From JAAYYM01 sp964483395 (GTDB taxonomy: Bacteria > Bacillota > Clostridia > Lachnospirales > Lachnospiraceae), in NCBI GenBank assembly GCA_964483395.1, contig CAZABT010000018.1:1-35525 (forward strand): 35,525 nucleotides of DNA, read 5' to 3'. The translations under genes and the position numbers were made by a program. Each line of letters opens with the position of its first letter. Position 1 is the first letter of the stretch. Below the pieces are notes generated by a model that saw nothing but the letters and a program-made list of their open reading frames with translations, had not been told where the DNA came from and did not search any database. Shown in pieces: positions 7,913 to 15,539 of the stretch.

Positions 7913-9038
7913 TATTGTTACGATGCTTCTGGCAATTCTATTTTGTCTATTCATTTTGCCGAAGATCATTGTATATTTTATGCCATTCGTAATCGGCGGG
8001 ATCATTGCTCTGATCGTAAATCCTGTAGTCAAGTTCCTGGAAAGAAGAATTAAGATCGTCCGGCGTGCAGGTTCAGCAGTCGTGATTGTGCTTACAATCG
8101 CCTTGGTAGTGCTGTTGGGATATCTTGTCGTTTCGATGCTGATTGAACAGATTGTCGGATTTGCGGGCAACCTGCCGGAAATGTGGCAGGGTGTATCGGA
8201 TACAATGGCCGAGATTTCTAAAAGCTTTGACCGCTATGTAGCCAGAATGCCTGTTGCAGTAAGGGACTGGGTGACGGATTTCTTTGCGGGCTTCAATGAT
8301 AATACAACATCGTTTGTGCAGGGGCTTGGAACGCCTATGGCAGAAGCAGCTACGGGTTTTGCCAAGAATTTCCCGCTGGTGCTGATCGGAATCATTATGG
8401 CAATTCTGTCTGCATATTTCTTTGTGGCAGAGAGGGAATATCTGATGAATATGATTATCAAACTGACTCCGAATTCGCTGCTCAACCGCTGGGATGTCGT
8501 ATATACGGCGCTTAAAGGTGCTGTCGGTGGTTATTTTAGGGCACAGTTCAAAATCATGGGTGTGGTATTTCTGATCTTGCTGGTGGGAATGATGATTCTG
8601 GGAGTGGATTATGCCATTTTACTGGCACTGCTGATTGCCTTTCTTGACTTTCTTCCTTTTTTTGGAACCGGTGCGGTGATGTGGCCATGGGCGGTCTATC
8701 AATTACTTGAGCAGAACTATAAGATGGCAGTCGGACTGCTGATTATATGGGGAGTCAGCCAGTTGGTCAGACAGTTGATCCAGCCCAAAATGGTGGGAGA
8801 TTCCATCGGACTGGAGCCGATACCGACGTTATTTTTACTTTATGTTGGGTTTAGGATCGGCGGAGCTTTTGGATTGATCATTGCAGTTCCGATCGGTATG
8901 ATCATCGTCAGTCTTTACCGTGCGGGAATGTTTTCAAATTTTGTGAAGAGTGTTAAGATATTATTTCAGGATGCAGGTGCATTCCGAAAGATCAGTGACG
9001 AAGAGATGGATGCAGAAAGCAGAAAGCATCGGGACTAG
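7875..9038 (+). CDS. AI-2E family membrane protein (PerM/YdiK-like)
   Basis: A hydrophobic protein of about 387 residues with roughly eight membrane segments and the AI-2E/UPF0118 pattern: an N-terminal hydrophobic pair, a long amphipathic middle (EMWQGVSDTMAEISK) and a C-terminal core with FLDFLPFFG and QPKMVGDSIGLEP. Family members have been linked to signal export or sodium/proton exchange; the substrate here cannot be told. The start is placed at ATG 7875, 38 nt inside engB, because GGGAGAG (7859-7865) is 9 nt upstream and the basic residues before the first membrane helix are kept. ATG 7866 or 7923 are alternatives. Confidence 0.82.
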   Translation: MRPSIKYWKITLNIVTMLLAILFCLFILPKIIVYFMPFVIGGIIALIVNPVVKFLERRIKIVRRAGSAVVIVLTIALVVLLGYLVVSMLIEQIVGFAGNLPEMWQGVSDTMAEISKSFDRYVARMPVAVRDWVTDFFAGFNDNTTSFVQGLGTPMAEAATGFAKNFPLVLIGIIMAILSAYFFVAEREYLMNMIIKLTPNSLLNRWDVVYTALKGAVGGYFRAQFKIMGVVFLILLVGMMILGVDYAILLALLIAFLDFLPFFGTGAVMWPWAVYQLLEQNYKMAVGLLIIWGVSQLVRQLIQPKMVGDSIGLEPIPTLFLLYVGFRIGGAFGLIIAVPIGMIIVSLYRAGMFSNFVKSVKILFQDAGAFRKISDEEMDAESRKHRD

Positions 9039-9053
9039 AAGTGAGGAAGCATT

Positions 9054-10223
9054 ATGGTAACATTATTAGCGAAATGGTTGATTCCCAATCGGAATGACAC
9101 GAAACAGCCGGCAGTGCGTCAGGCATATGGCATGCTGTGTGGTGCGGTCGGCATTGGATTTAATATTTTATTGTTTGCTTTTAAGTTTTTGGCAGGTACC
9201 ATCAGCGGCTCCATAGCAATTACGGCAGATGCCTTTAACAACCTGTCGGATGCGGGCTCCTCCATCGTGACGCTGGTCGGCTTCAAAATGGCCGGACAGG
9301 AGGCAGACAGTGACCATCCGTTTGGGCATGGAAGAATAGAATATATCACAGGGTTCATTGTGTCAATTGTCATCGTGGTGATGGGATTTGAACTTGGTAA
9401 ATCTTCAGTGGATAAGATCATACATCCGGAAGCAATTGTATTTCAGCCTGTTATGGTTGTGATTTTGGTGATTTCGGTGCTGATTAAGCTATACATGAAT
9501 TTCTATAATCGAAAGATTGCGGAAAAATTAAATTCTGCCAGCATTCGGGCGACGGCAACGGACAGCCTGAGTGACAGTATTGCAACAACGATCGTGTTAA
9601 TCGGAATTTTGATTTCAGAAACGCTGGGGCTGCAGCTGGACGGCTATTTCGGATTGCTGGTAGCATTGTTTATCTTGAAGGCAGGAATCGGGGCAGCAAT
9701 GGAGACACTGAATCCGCTGCTTGGACAGCCACCGGAGCAGGAGTATGTGAAGAGTATTGAGGAATATGTGATGTCTCATCCGGATATTGTCGGAGTACAC
9801 GATCTTGTAGTACACGATTATGGCCCGGGACGCAGAATGATTTCATTACATACGGAGGTTCCGGCATCAGGAGATATTTGCGAATTGCACGATACCATTG
9901 ATAATATCGAGAGAGAACTGAAGGATAAGCTGGGCTGTGAGGCTGTTATCCACATGGATCCTGTCGAAACAGATGATGAGCAGGTCATTGGGATGAAACA
10001 GAAGGTGGCTCTGCTTATGAAACAGATTGGTGAGGATGTTACGATACATGATTTTCGTATGGTATCCGGCCCTACTCATACGAATCTGATTTTTGATATT
10101 GTTGTTCCGTTTTCAGAGAAGATGTCGGAGACTCAGGTGAAGAGCGAAGTGGACAGACTGATCAGAACACTTGGCGGGCAGTATTTTGCGGTGGTGAATG
10201 TAGATAAGGCATATGTAGTTTGA
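9054..10223 (+). CDS. Cation diffusion facilitator family metal transporter
   Basis: This 389-residue protein has six predicted membrane helices and a cytoplasmic dimerisation domain (from about residue 230, with VGVHDLVVHDYGPG). Family motifs are ITADAFNNLSDAGSS in helix 2 and TDSLSD in helix 5, plus DHPFGHGRIEY in the loop after helix 2. The helix-2 metal site reads Asp59-x3-Asn63 and helix 5 has Asp-x3-Asp. This differs from the His-Asp pattern of strict zinc exporters, so Mn, Fe or Zn are all possible. The family exports divalent metals in exchange for protons. It follows the AI-2E gene by 15 nt in the same run. Confidence 0.9.
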   Translation: MVTLLAKWLIPNRNDTKQPAVRQAYGMLCGAVGIGFNILLFAFKFLAGTISGSIAITADAFNNLSDAGSSIVTLVGFKMAGQEADSDHPFGHGRIEYITGFIVSIVIVVMGFELGKSSVDKIIHPEAIVFQPVMVVILVISVLIKLYMNFYNRKIAEKLNSASIRATATDSLSDSIATTIVLIGILISETLGLQLDGYFGLLVALFILKAGIGAAMETLNPLLGQPPEQEYVKSIEEYVMSHPDIVGVHDLVVHDYGPGRRMISLHTEVPASGDICELHDTIDNIERELKDKLGCEAVIHMDPVETDDEQVIGMKQKVALLMKQIGEDVTIHDFRMVSGPTHTNLIFDIVVPFSEKMSETQVKSEVDRLIRTLGGQYFAVVNVDKAYVV

Positions 10224-10251
10224 TATACGATATTTTTCTGCGGAGGGACGA

Positions 10252-11118
10252 ATGGACGCGTTTAGGCAAATACAGCTTGCAGATCAGGAACAGGTCAACC
10301 GAATACGTTTGGAGCAACGACATTTTACATCTTCACATCTTTTCTCTTCTCTTTATTTATGGAAAGACACTTTAAAATTGGAAATCTGCCTGATGGAGCA
10401 TGCTTTTATGATTCGTCAGGGCATGGGTTATTTCTTTCCCTGCGGAAATGCAGAAGCAAAAATAGATTTTATTCGTCAGACAGTGCTTCCTGAGCGTGCA
10501 AATCTGTGGTTCCTGCGGGAGGAGGATGCCGCGTTTCTGGAGGAACATTTTCCGGGACAGTTTACAGCAGTGGAAGACAGAGCACATTCAGAATATGTAT
10601 ATCTGATCGAAGAACAGGTAAATATGCAGGGGGGAAGCTTTGCACATACTCGTAAGAAGATCAGGCATGCCAATGCACAGTATCAGCTGACCTTCGAGAA
10701 AATAGGTTCGGACAATCTACGGGAGGTTGTTTCCGTTACAAACCGGTGGAAGGAGCTTCATGAGTGTAAAAGCACCAAGACTACGACAGATATGATTCCG
10801 GCAATGTCTGCAATTGAGCATTATGAGGCACTGAAGCTGGAAGGACTGTTGATGTATGAGAACGGAGCGGCAGTTGCATATGTGCTGGGAACGGCCATCA
10901 ATCAGGAAATGTTTGATATACACATTGCAAAAAACTGTCATCCGGATATTGGCGTGGATCTATGCTGTAAGCATGAATTTTACCAATGGCTGCAAAGTCG
11001 ATATACCTACGTCAACCGTGAGGAAGACTTGGGTATTGCAGGACTGAGAACAGCCAAAGAAAGTTCCCATCCGGCATTTATGATACCAATGATCAAAGGA
11101 GAATATTTCAATGGATAG
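10252..11118 (+). CDS. DUF2156 protein (phosphatidylglycerol lysyltransferase C-domain-like)
   Basis: A soluble 288-residue protein matching the DUF2156/LPG_synthase_C fold, a GNAT-like double domain related to the catalytic part of MprF. Visible pieces are the N-terminal SSHLFSSLYLWKD, the FAHTRKKIRHANA segment and the C-terminal YVNREEDLGIAGLR, which is typical of the group. There is no flippase or membrane region, so it is not a full MprF. The substrate is unknown; aminoacyl or acyl transfer is a family-level inference. The start has GGAGGG at 10242-10247. Its end overlaps the MATE gene by 8 nt, suggesting linked expression. Confidence 0.75.
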   Translation: MDAFRQIQLADQEQVNRIRLEQRHFTSSHLFSSLYLWKDTLKLEICLMEHAFMIRQGMGYFFPCGNAEAKIDFIRQTVLPERANLWFLREEDAAFLEEHFPGQFTAVEDRAHSEYVYLIEEQVNMQGGSFAHTRKKIRHANAQYQLTFEKIGSDNLREVVSVTNRWKELHECKSTKTTTDMIPAMSAIEHYEALKLEGLLMYENGAAVAYVLGTAINQEMFDIHIAKNCHPDIGVDLCCKHEFYQWLQSRYTYVNREEDLGIAGLRTAKESSHPAFMIPMIKGEYFNG

Positions 11119-12856
11119 CACACAGAGGAAGATCGTTAACACCATGTTTTCGAGGTTCTTCTTTCCGTCACTCTTTTCGGGATTTGGACTGGCACTGGGT
11201 GGCATAGCAGATGCGGTCGTAGTAGGCAATATGGTTGGGGAGAAGGGGCTTGCGGCCATTGCTTTTACCTGGCCGATTCCAATGCTGTTCAATACTTTTT
11301 CGGTCGGAATGGGAATCGGAGGTTTTATATATTATTCAAGATATTTGAGCGAGGGAAAGGCAAAGAAGGCGTTGTCCCTGTTTAATGGCTGTCTGGTGGT
11401 CTGTATCTGTGCAGGCATTGTGATGGCGCTTTTGGGCAATGCAGGAATGCCGCTGTTATTGAAGCTTCTGGGTGCCGGATGTGCCGCTGCCGACGTTCAG
11501 GCCATGACGCGCAGATATACGGAGTTGATGTTCTGGACGACCCCTTTTTTCTTTTTGAAAAATATGCTGTTTTTCTTTGTACGTTCTGATGACAGTCCGA
11601 AGCTTGCGACAGCAGGTATGGTGATTGGAAATCTTTTGGATATTGCTCTGAACTGTATTTTGGTATTGGGTCTTGGTATGGGAGTCGAGGGAGCCGCATA
11701 TGCAACTGTAGCTGGAACGGTAATCGTGGTTTTGATTTATCTGCCCAAGCTGTTTCGAAACTCCTCGATTTTACATTTCACAAAGCTTTCTCCTAATTTC
11801 AAGGAAGCCTGGAAGGCATATAAGACAGGCTTTGCATCTTCCTCACAATACATATTTCAGTTTATCACCATGATTGTTATCAATCAGATTTTGATCAAAG
11901 TCGGTGGTCAGTCAGATGTTGCAATTTATAATGTGGTCATGAATGTATCTTATGTGGTCATGTCAATTGCAGATGCGGCAACTTCTACGCTGCAGCCGCT
12001 TGTCAGTACCTTTTACGGAGAACGCAATCGGGAAGCTATCAAAGGATGCTTTGTTCTTACGATGAAGGCTTTGCTGTTCATAGGGGTACCCGTGGTGGTT
12101 GGACTTTTGCTCTTTGCAGAACCGGTTGCGGCTTTTTTTGGACTGCAGGGTGGCGTGGGAGCACTTCCAATTCGCAGATACGCATACAGCATACTATTTG
12201 CTTTTTGCAATGTGCTGATGAGCTGTTACTATCAGGCAAGCGAAAATATCGGGAGGGGAGCGGCAATCGTACTGCTGCGTTCGCTTTTTGCTCAGGTGGT
12301 CTGTATCCTATGCTGTTCGATGATTCCGGGAATTGGCTTCTGGTGGACTTTTTTTTCGACAGAGTTATTGACTTTGGTATGCTGTTCTCTATATAATTTT
12401 AAGATAAGCGATTGGCTGGGGCTCGGTACCATTCAGAATGATGACAGGATTTCCGTGACCGTGACCAGCCGTGAAGAAGGCCTTGGGCGGGCTCTTTCCG
12501 GTGTAAGTGATTTTTGTGAACGGTTTCATGCCGATCCAAAACAGACTTATTATGTTATGCTTGCTGTGGAAGAGATCTGTGGGATGATTATGGAAAAGGC
12601 CTTTTCCGCGGATCAGAAAAGCTACATTGCGGTTACGATGTATACCGAGATGGCAGATGGGGAGCAGAATTTTGTGCTGACGATCAGGGATGACTGTTCG
12701 TATTTTAACCCATTTGAGGTAAAAAGCCGTAAAATGAGCGATATGGATGATGAGGAAGCTATGGATAACATAGGCATTCACATTGTCCGTAATAAAACAA
12801 AAAAATTTTTCTACAGAAGGTATCAGGGCTTTAACACGCTCAGAATTACCGTATGA
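11111..12856 (+). CDS. MATE family transporter fused to an RsbW-like ATPase domain
   Basis: Residues 1 to about 430 form a MATE-type multidrug or metabolite antiporter with about twelve membrane helices (ALGGIADAVVVGNMVG, then a second half starting SSQYIFQFITMIVINQIL). From about residue 444 a cytoplasmic HATPase_c_2 domain follows, like anti-sigma kinases RsbW/SpoIIAB, with VEEICGMIMEKAF at the N-box position, TIRDDCSYFNP as the D-box and NIGIHIVRN as the G2 region. The N-box Asn that holds magnesium in RsbW aligns with Met here, so kinase activity is doubtful. AAAGGAG (11095-11101) precedes the start. The next gene encodes a PP2C phosphatase of the family that opposes RsbW kinases, so the two may work together. 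Confidence 0.85.
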   Translation: MDSTQRKIVNTMFSRFFFPSLFSGFGLALGGIADAVVVGNMVGEKGLAAIAFTWPIPMLFNTFSVGMGIGGFIYYSRYLSEGKAKKALSLFNGCLVVCICAGIVMALLGNAGMPLLLKLLGAGCAAADVQAMTRRYTELMFWTTPFFFLKNMLFFFVRSDDSPKLATAGMVIGNLLDIALNCILVLGLGMGVEGAAYATVAGTVIVVLIYLPKLFRNSSILHFTKLSPNFKEAWKAYKTGFASSSQYIFQFITMIVINQILIKVGGQSDVAIYNVVMNVSYVVMSIADAATSTLQPLVSTFYGERNREAIKGCFVLTMKALLFIGVPVVVGLLLFAEPVAAFFGLQGGVGALPIRRYAYSILFAFCNVLMSCYYQASENIGRGAAIVLLRSLFAQVVCILCCSMIPGIGFWWTFFSTELLTLVCCSLYNFKISDWLGLGTIQNDDRISVTVTSREEGLGRALSGVSDFCERFHADPKQTYYVMLAVEEICGMIMEKAFSADQKSYIAVTMYTEMADGEQNFVLTIRDDCSYFNPFEVKSRKMSDMDDEEAMDNIGIHIVRNKTKKFFYRRYQGFNTLRITV

Positions 12857-12871
12857 GAAAGGGCAAAAGAA

Positions 12872-14494
12872 ATGAAAGAACACAGGATGAAAGAACACAG
12901 GATGAAATCTTCACTCAATTTTAAGACAACACTTTTTATTTTTATCATCAGCGTTGCATTGATCGGAAGCGGCATTTACATCAGCTACCGGACATATTCC
13001 AACACAATGGATGATCATTACAGGAGACTGACACAAAACATCGGGAATACAACCACCCGGCTGCTGGATGGGGATCAGATCAAGACGTACTGCGATACAC
13101 TGCAAAAGGATGAACAATATGATGAGATATTGAATTTGCTTTTTGACATCCGAAATAATAACGACGTGAAATATCTTTATGTTGAAGCGTTGGATATGGA
13201 TAAAAAGGTTGTCAGATACATTATGGATGCGGACACACCGGAGGATGCATATCAGCTGGGTGATGAAGTGCCGATGAATGATGCCTTTCAATCTTATACG
13301 AACGATGGAACATATAAAAATGGAACACAACCGGAAATCAATTATACAGATACCTATGGATGGCTGTGTTCGGTGTATTGTCCAATCACAGATTCCAATG
13401 GTGAATTTGTAGCATACGTCGGTGTGGATATATCCATGAATGATGTGATGCAGGATCGTTACGATTTTCTGAAGACATTGGGCATCGTAATGGGTCTGGT
13501 GACGATTGGCGGCATTGTACTCAGTACAATACTGATGCGGAGAGTCCTGATCAAGCCATTGCTGCAAATAGCGGATGCAACGGCGGCATTTGTGGAGGAT
13601 AAGGACGAAGTCAAGCATACGGACAGCAGGATCTCCGGACTGAAGATCAAGACCAATGATGAAATAGAGATCCTGGCCGATTCTATCAAGAAGATGGAAG
13701 AGGATATCAACCAATACATTGAACATCTGCAGAAGGTAACTGCAGAAAAGGAACGTATCGGTGCGGAACTGAACGTGGCAAAGAATATTCAGGCGAGCAT
13801 GCTGCCATGTATTTTTCCACCATTTCCGAACAGGAGCGAATTTGATATTTATGCGACCATGAATCCGGCAAAAGAGGTCGGAGGAGATTTTTATGATTTC
13901 TTTCTGGTGGATAACAGACATCTGGCAGTGGTGATAGCAGATGTTTCGGGTAAGGGAGTACCGGCAGCCCTCTTTATGGTCATTGCCAAGACGCTGATCA
14001 AAAATCATGCACAGATGGGAAAAGAACCGGCAGAGGTATTCACATGCGCAAATGTCCAGCTATGTGAAAACAATGAGCAGGGAATGTTCGTAACGGCATT
14101 TATGGGAGTGCTGGATCTGGACACCTATATGTTTACCTTCGTAAACGCAGGACATAACCGTCCGCTGATTAGAAGAAATCATGGAGATTTTGAATGGCTG
14201 GAGACAAAGCCCGGATTCGTACTTGCGGGAATGAATACCATCAAGTATCATCAGGATCAGATACAGCTTGCTCCGGGCGATGTGTTCTATACTTATACGG
14301 ATGGTGTCACAGAAGCACAGAATCAGGAAAAGGAATTGTATTCTGATCCTCGTCTGCTTGCAATAGCCAATGACACAAAGGATATGAGCGTTGCAGACAT
14401 GATACATTATATCAGATCAGATGTAAATTGCTTTGTGGGTGAGGCTGAGCAGTTTGATGATATTACAATGCTTGCATTTAAGGTTACGGAATAA
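12872..14494 (+). CDS. Membrane sensor PP2C/SpoIIE-type serine phosphatase
   Basis: A 540-residue transmembrane receptor. Helix 1 is at about 17-37 and helix 2 at about 203-222, flanking an extracellular Cache-like sensor (YGWLCSVYCPITDSNGEFVAYVGVDIS is its end). A HAMP domain, a coiled coil and a C-terminal PP2C (RsbU/SpoIIE) domain follow. Metal-binding motifs are intact: VGGDFYDFF (about 335), ADVSGKGVPAA (about 356), YTDGVTEAQN (about 475) and FDDITML (about 528). Such enzymes dephosphorylate STAS-type anti-anti-sigma factors; none is encoded next to it. Three start codons occur 15 nt apart (12872, 12887, 12902) because of a duplicated 15-bp unit; the first has AAAGGG in front. Confidence 0.9.
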   Translation: MKEHRMKEHRMKSSLNFKTTLFIFIISVALIGSGIYISYRTYSNTMDDHYRRLTQNIGNTTTRLLDGDQIKTYCDTLQKDEQYDEILNLLFDIRNNNDVKYLYVEALDMDKKVVRYIMDADTPEDAYQLGDEVPMNDAFQSYTNDGTYKNGTQPEINYTDTYGWLCSVYCPITDSNGEFVAYVGVDISMNDVMQDRYDFLKTLGIVMGLVTIGGIVLSTILMRRVLIKPLLQIADATAAFVEDKDEVKHTDSRISGLKIKTNDEIEILADSIKKMEEDINQYIEHLQKVTAEKERIGAELNVAKNIQASMLPCIFPPFPNRSEFDIYATMNPAKEVGGDFYDFFLVDNRHLAVVIADVSGKGVPAALFMVIAKTLIKNHAQMGKEPAEVFTCANVQLCENNEQGMFVTAFMGVLDLDTYMFTFVNAGHNRPLIRRNHGDFEWLETKPGFVLAGMNTIKYHQDQIQLAPGDVFYTYTDGVTEAQNQEKELYSDPRLLAIANDTKDMSVADMIHYIRSDVNCFVGEAEQFDDITMLAFKVTE

Positions 14495-14509
14495 CAGGAT
14501 GGACTGCAT

Positions 14510-15376
14510 ATGGTAAGACATGCAACAAATGAAATGATACCGGATTTAAAAAGAATATGGGTTGAGTGCTTCCCTGAAGATGAGGATTATGTAGAGCTGT
14601 TTTTCACGTACTATTTTACTCCTGAATACAGTGGGGTCTATATTGGTGATGAGGGAATTGTGGCAGCTGCTTATTATTTTCCGGCATATTTCAACACCGG
14701 AGAGAGCGAGGCCCTTCCAATCATGCTGCTGTACGGAGGAGCATGCTCTCCAAAGTACCGCGGCAGGGGATATGTGACAGAGACAATGTATTTTCTGCTG
14801 GACAAAGCAAAGAAAGAGGGCTGCCGCGGAACGGTGGTGAATTCCAGAATCAGCTCCAGACACATTGTAGAAAGAGCGGGAATGTATCCTTTGGTACATA
14901 TACGGGAGACAGAATATGCATCTGTGAATGCAGCGGCTGATGCAGGCCTGCGGATGGAGAACTGTTCTTTTTCGGAGTTTGCAGCACTTCGACATCAATA
15001 TGTAGACACGAAGCCGGGAAGGATTTTCTGGACAGGCCGTGAACTGGAATATATGTATCGTGACATCAATGATTCCGGAAAAATCGTTGCAGTCAAGGCA
15101 CCGGAGGGCAGAACTTATTATGCGGTCGTAACGATGAAGCAGGAACATCTGTTGATCAGGGAAACGGATTATCCGAAAAACAGGGTCAGGGAGCTGCTGG
15201 CCGGTATCGCTGCTGATTTTAATTATTCCGGACGGATGATTTTGCAGACTCCGGAGGATGAAGCAATAGACACCACGGGAGCAGTTGACTCGCAGATCGT
15301 GTATTTTGCCAGTCTGTCCATGATGGTGCAGCAGGAGGAACAAAAGCATCTGTATTTCAATTTATCGGCCAATTAA
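14510..15376 (+). CDS. GNAT family N-acetyltransferase
   Basis: A soluble 288-residue protein. The N-terminal half is a GNAT domain with the acetyl-CoA loop SPKYRGRGYVTETMYFLL (about 81-98) and the following helix and strand ending in SSRHIVERAGM. The C-terminal half (about 145-288) is a second, diverged domain of unknown role, which gives an Eis-like or double-GNAT layout. The substrate cannot be read from the sequence. It follows the phosphatase by 15 nt and is the last gene of the packed run beginning at lon. No hairpin terminator lies directly behind it; the next one is inside the following leader at 15470-15504. Confidence 0.75.
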   Translation: MVRHATNEMIPDLKRIWVECFPEDEDYVELFFTYYFTPEYSGVYIGDEGIVAAAYYFPAYFNTGESEALPIMLLYGGACSPKYRGRGYVTETMYFLLDKAKKEGCRGTVVNSRISSRHIVERAGMYPLVHIRETEYASVNAAADAGLRMENCSFSEFAALRHQYVDTKPGRIFWTGRELEYMYRDINDSGKIVAVKAPEGRTYYAVVTMKQEHLLIRETDYPKNRVRELLAGIAADFNYSGRMILQTPEDEAIDTTGAVDSQIVYFASLSMMVQQEEQKHLYFNLSAN

Positions 15377-15380
15377 GCAG

Positions 15381-15420
15381 TGAAAGGCGTTGAAAAGGCT
15401 TAAAAAGGCTTAAAAAGAAA
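15381..15420 (+). promoter_or_regulatory. Phased 10-bp A-tract repeats (UP-like element)
   Basis: Four units of exactly 10 bp (TGAAAGGCGT, TGAAAAGGCT, TAAAAAGGCT, TAAAAAGAAA) end 6 bp before the -35 hexamer. A runs repeated once per helical turn bend DNA and often stimulate RNA polymerase through the alpha subunit. The repeat is seen; the effect on promoter strength is inferred. Confidence 0.5.
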
Positions 15421-15426
15421 TTTTCA

Positions 15427-15454
15427 TTGACAGAAAAAAATTTGCTGATATACT
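15427..15454 (+). promoter_or_regulatory. Strong promoter of the nucleoside uptake operon
   Basis: TTGACA (15427-15432), a 16-bp spacer and TATACT (15449-15454). The predicted start is near 15461, so the transcript would open with the hairpin at 15470-15494 after about nine nucleotides. Confidence 0.8.
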
Positions 15455-15469
15455 AATAGTGAAAAGCAA

Positions 15470-15504
15470 AGGAGCATATATTATTGATGCTCCTGTTTGT
15501 TTTT
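15470..15504 (+). terminator. Hairpin plus T-rich tail in the lipoprotein leader
   Basis: AGGAGCAT (15470-15477) and ATGCTCCT (15487-15494) form a perfect 8-bp stem, followed by GTTTGTTTTT. It resembles an intrinsic terminator but lies between the promoter and its gene. It may end read-through from the upstream run, act as an attenuator, or protect the 5' end. Its right arm (CTCCTGT, 15490-15496) is also complementary to ACAGGAG (15524-15530), which includes the Shine-Dalgarno sequence. Confidence 0.6.
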
Positions 15505-15539
15505 AATGATGAAACACTATTATACAGGAGGAGAAAGTT

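Noticed and set aside
15377..15539. Purine riboswitch ahead of the nucleoside transporter
   Set aside because: The leader from the predicted start is about 80 nt and shows only one hairpin; the three-way junction and conserved core of the purine aptamer are not seen.
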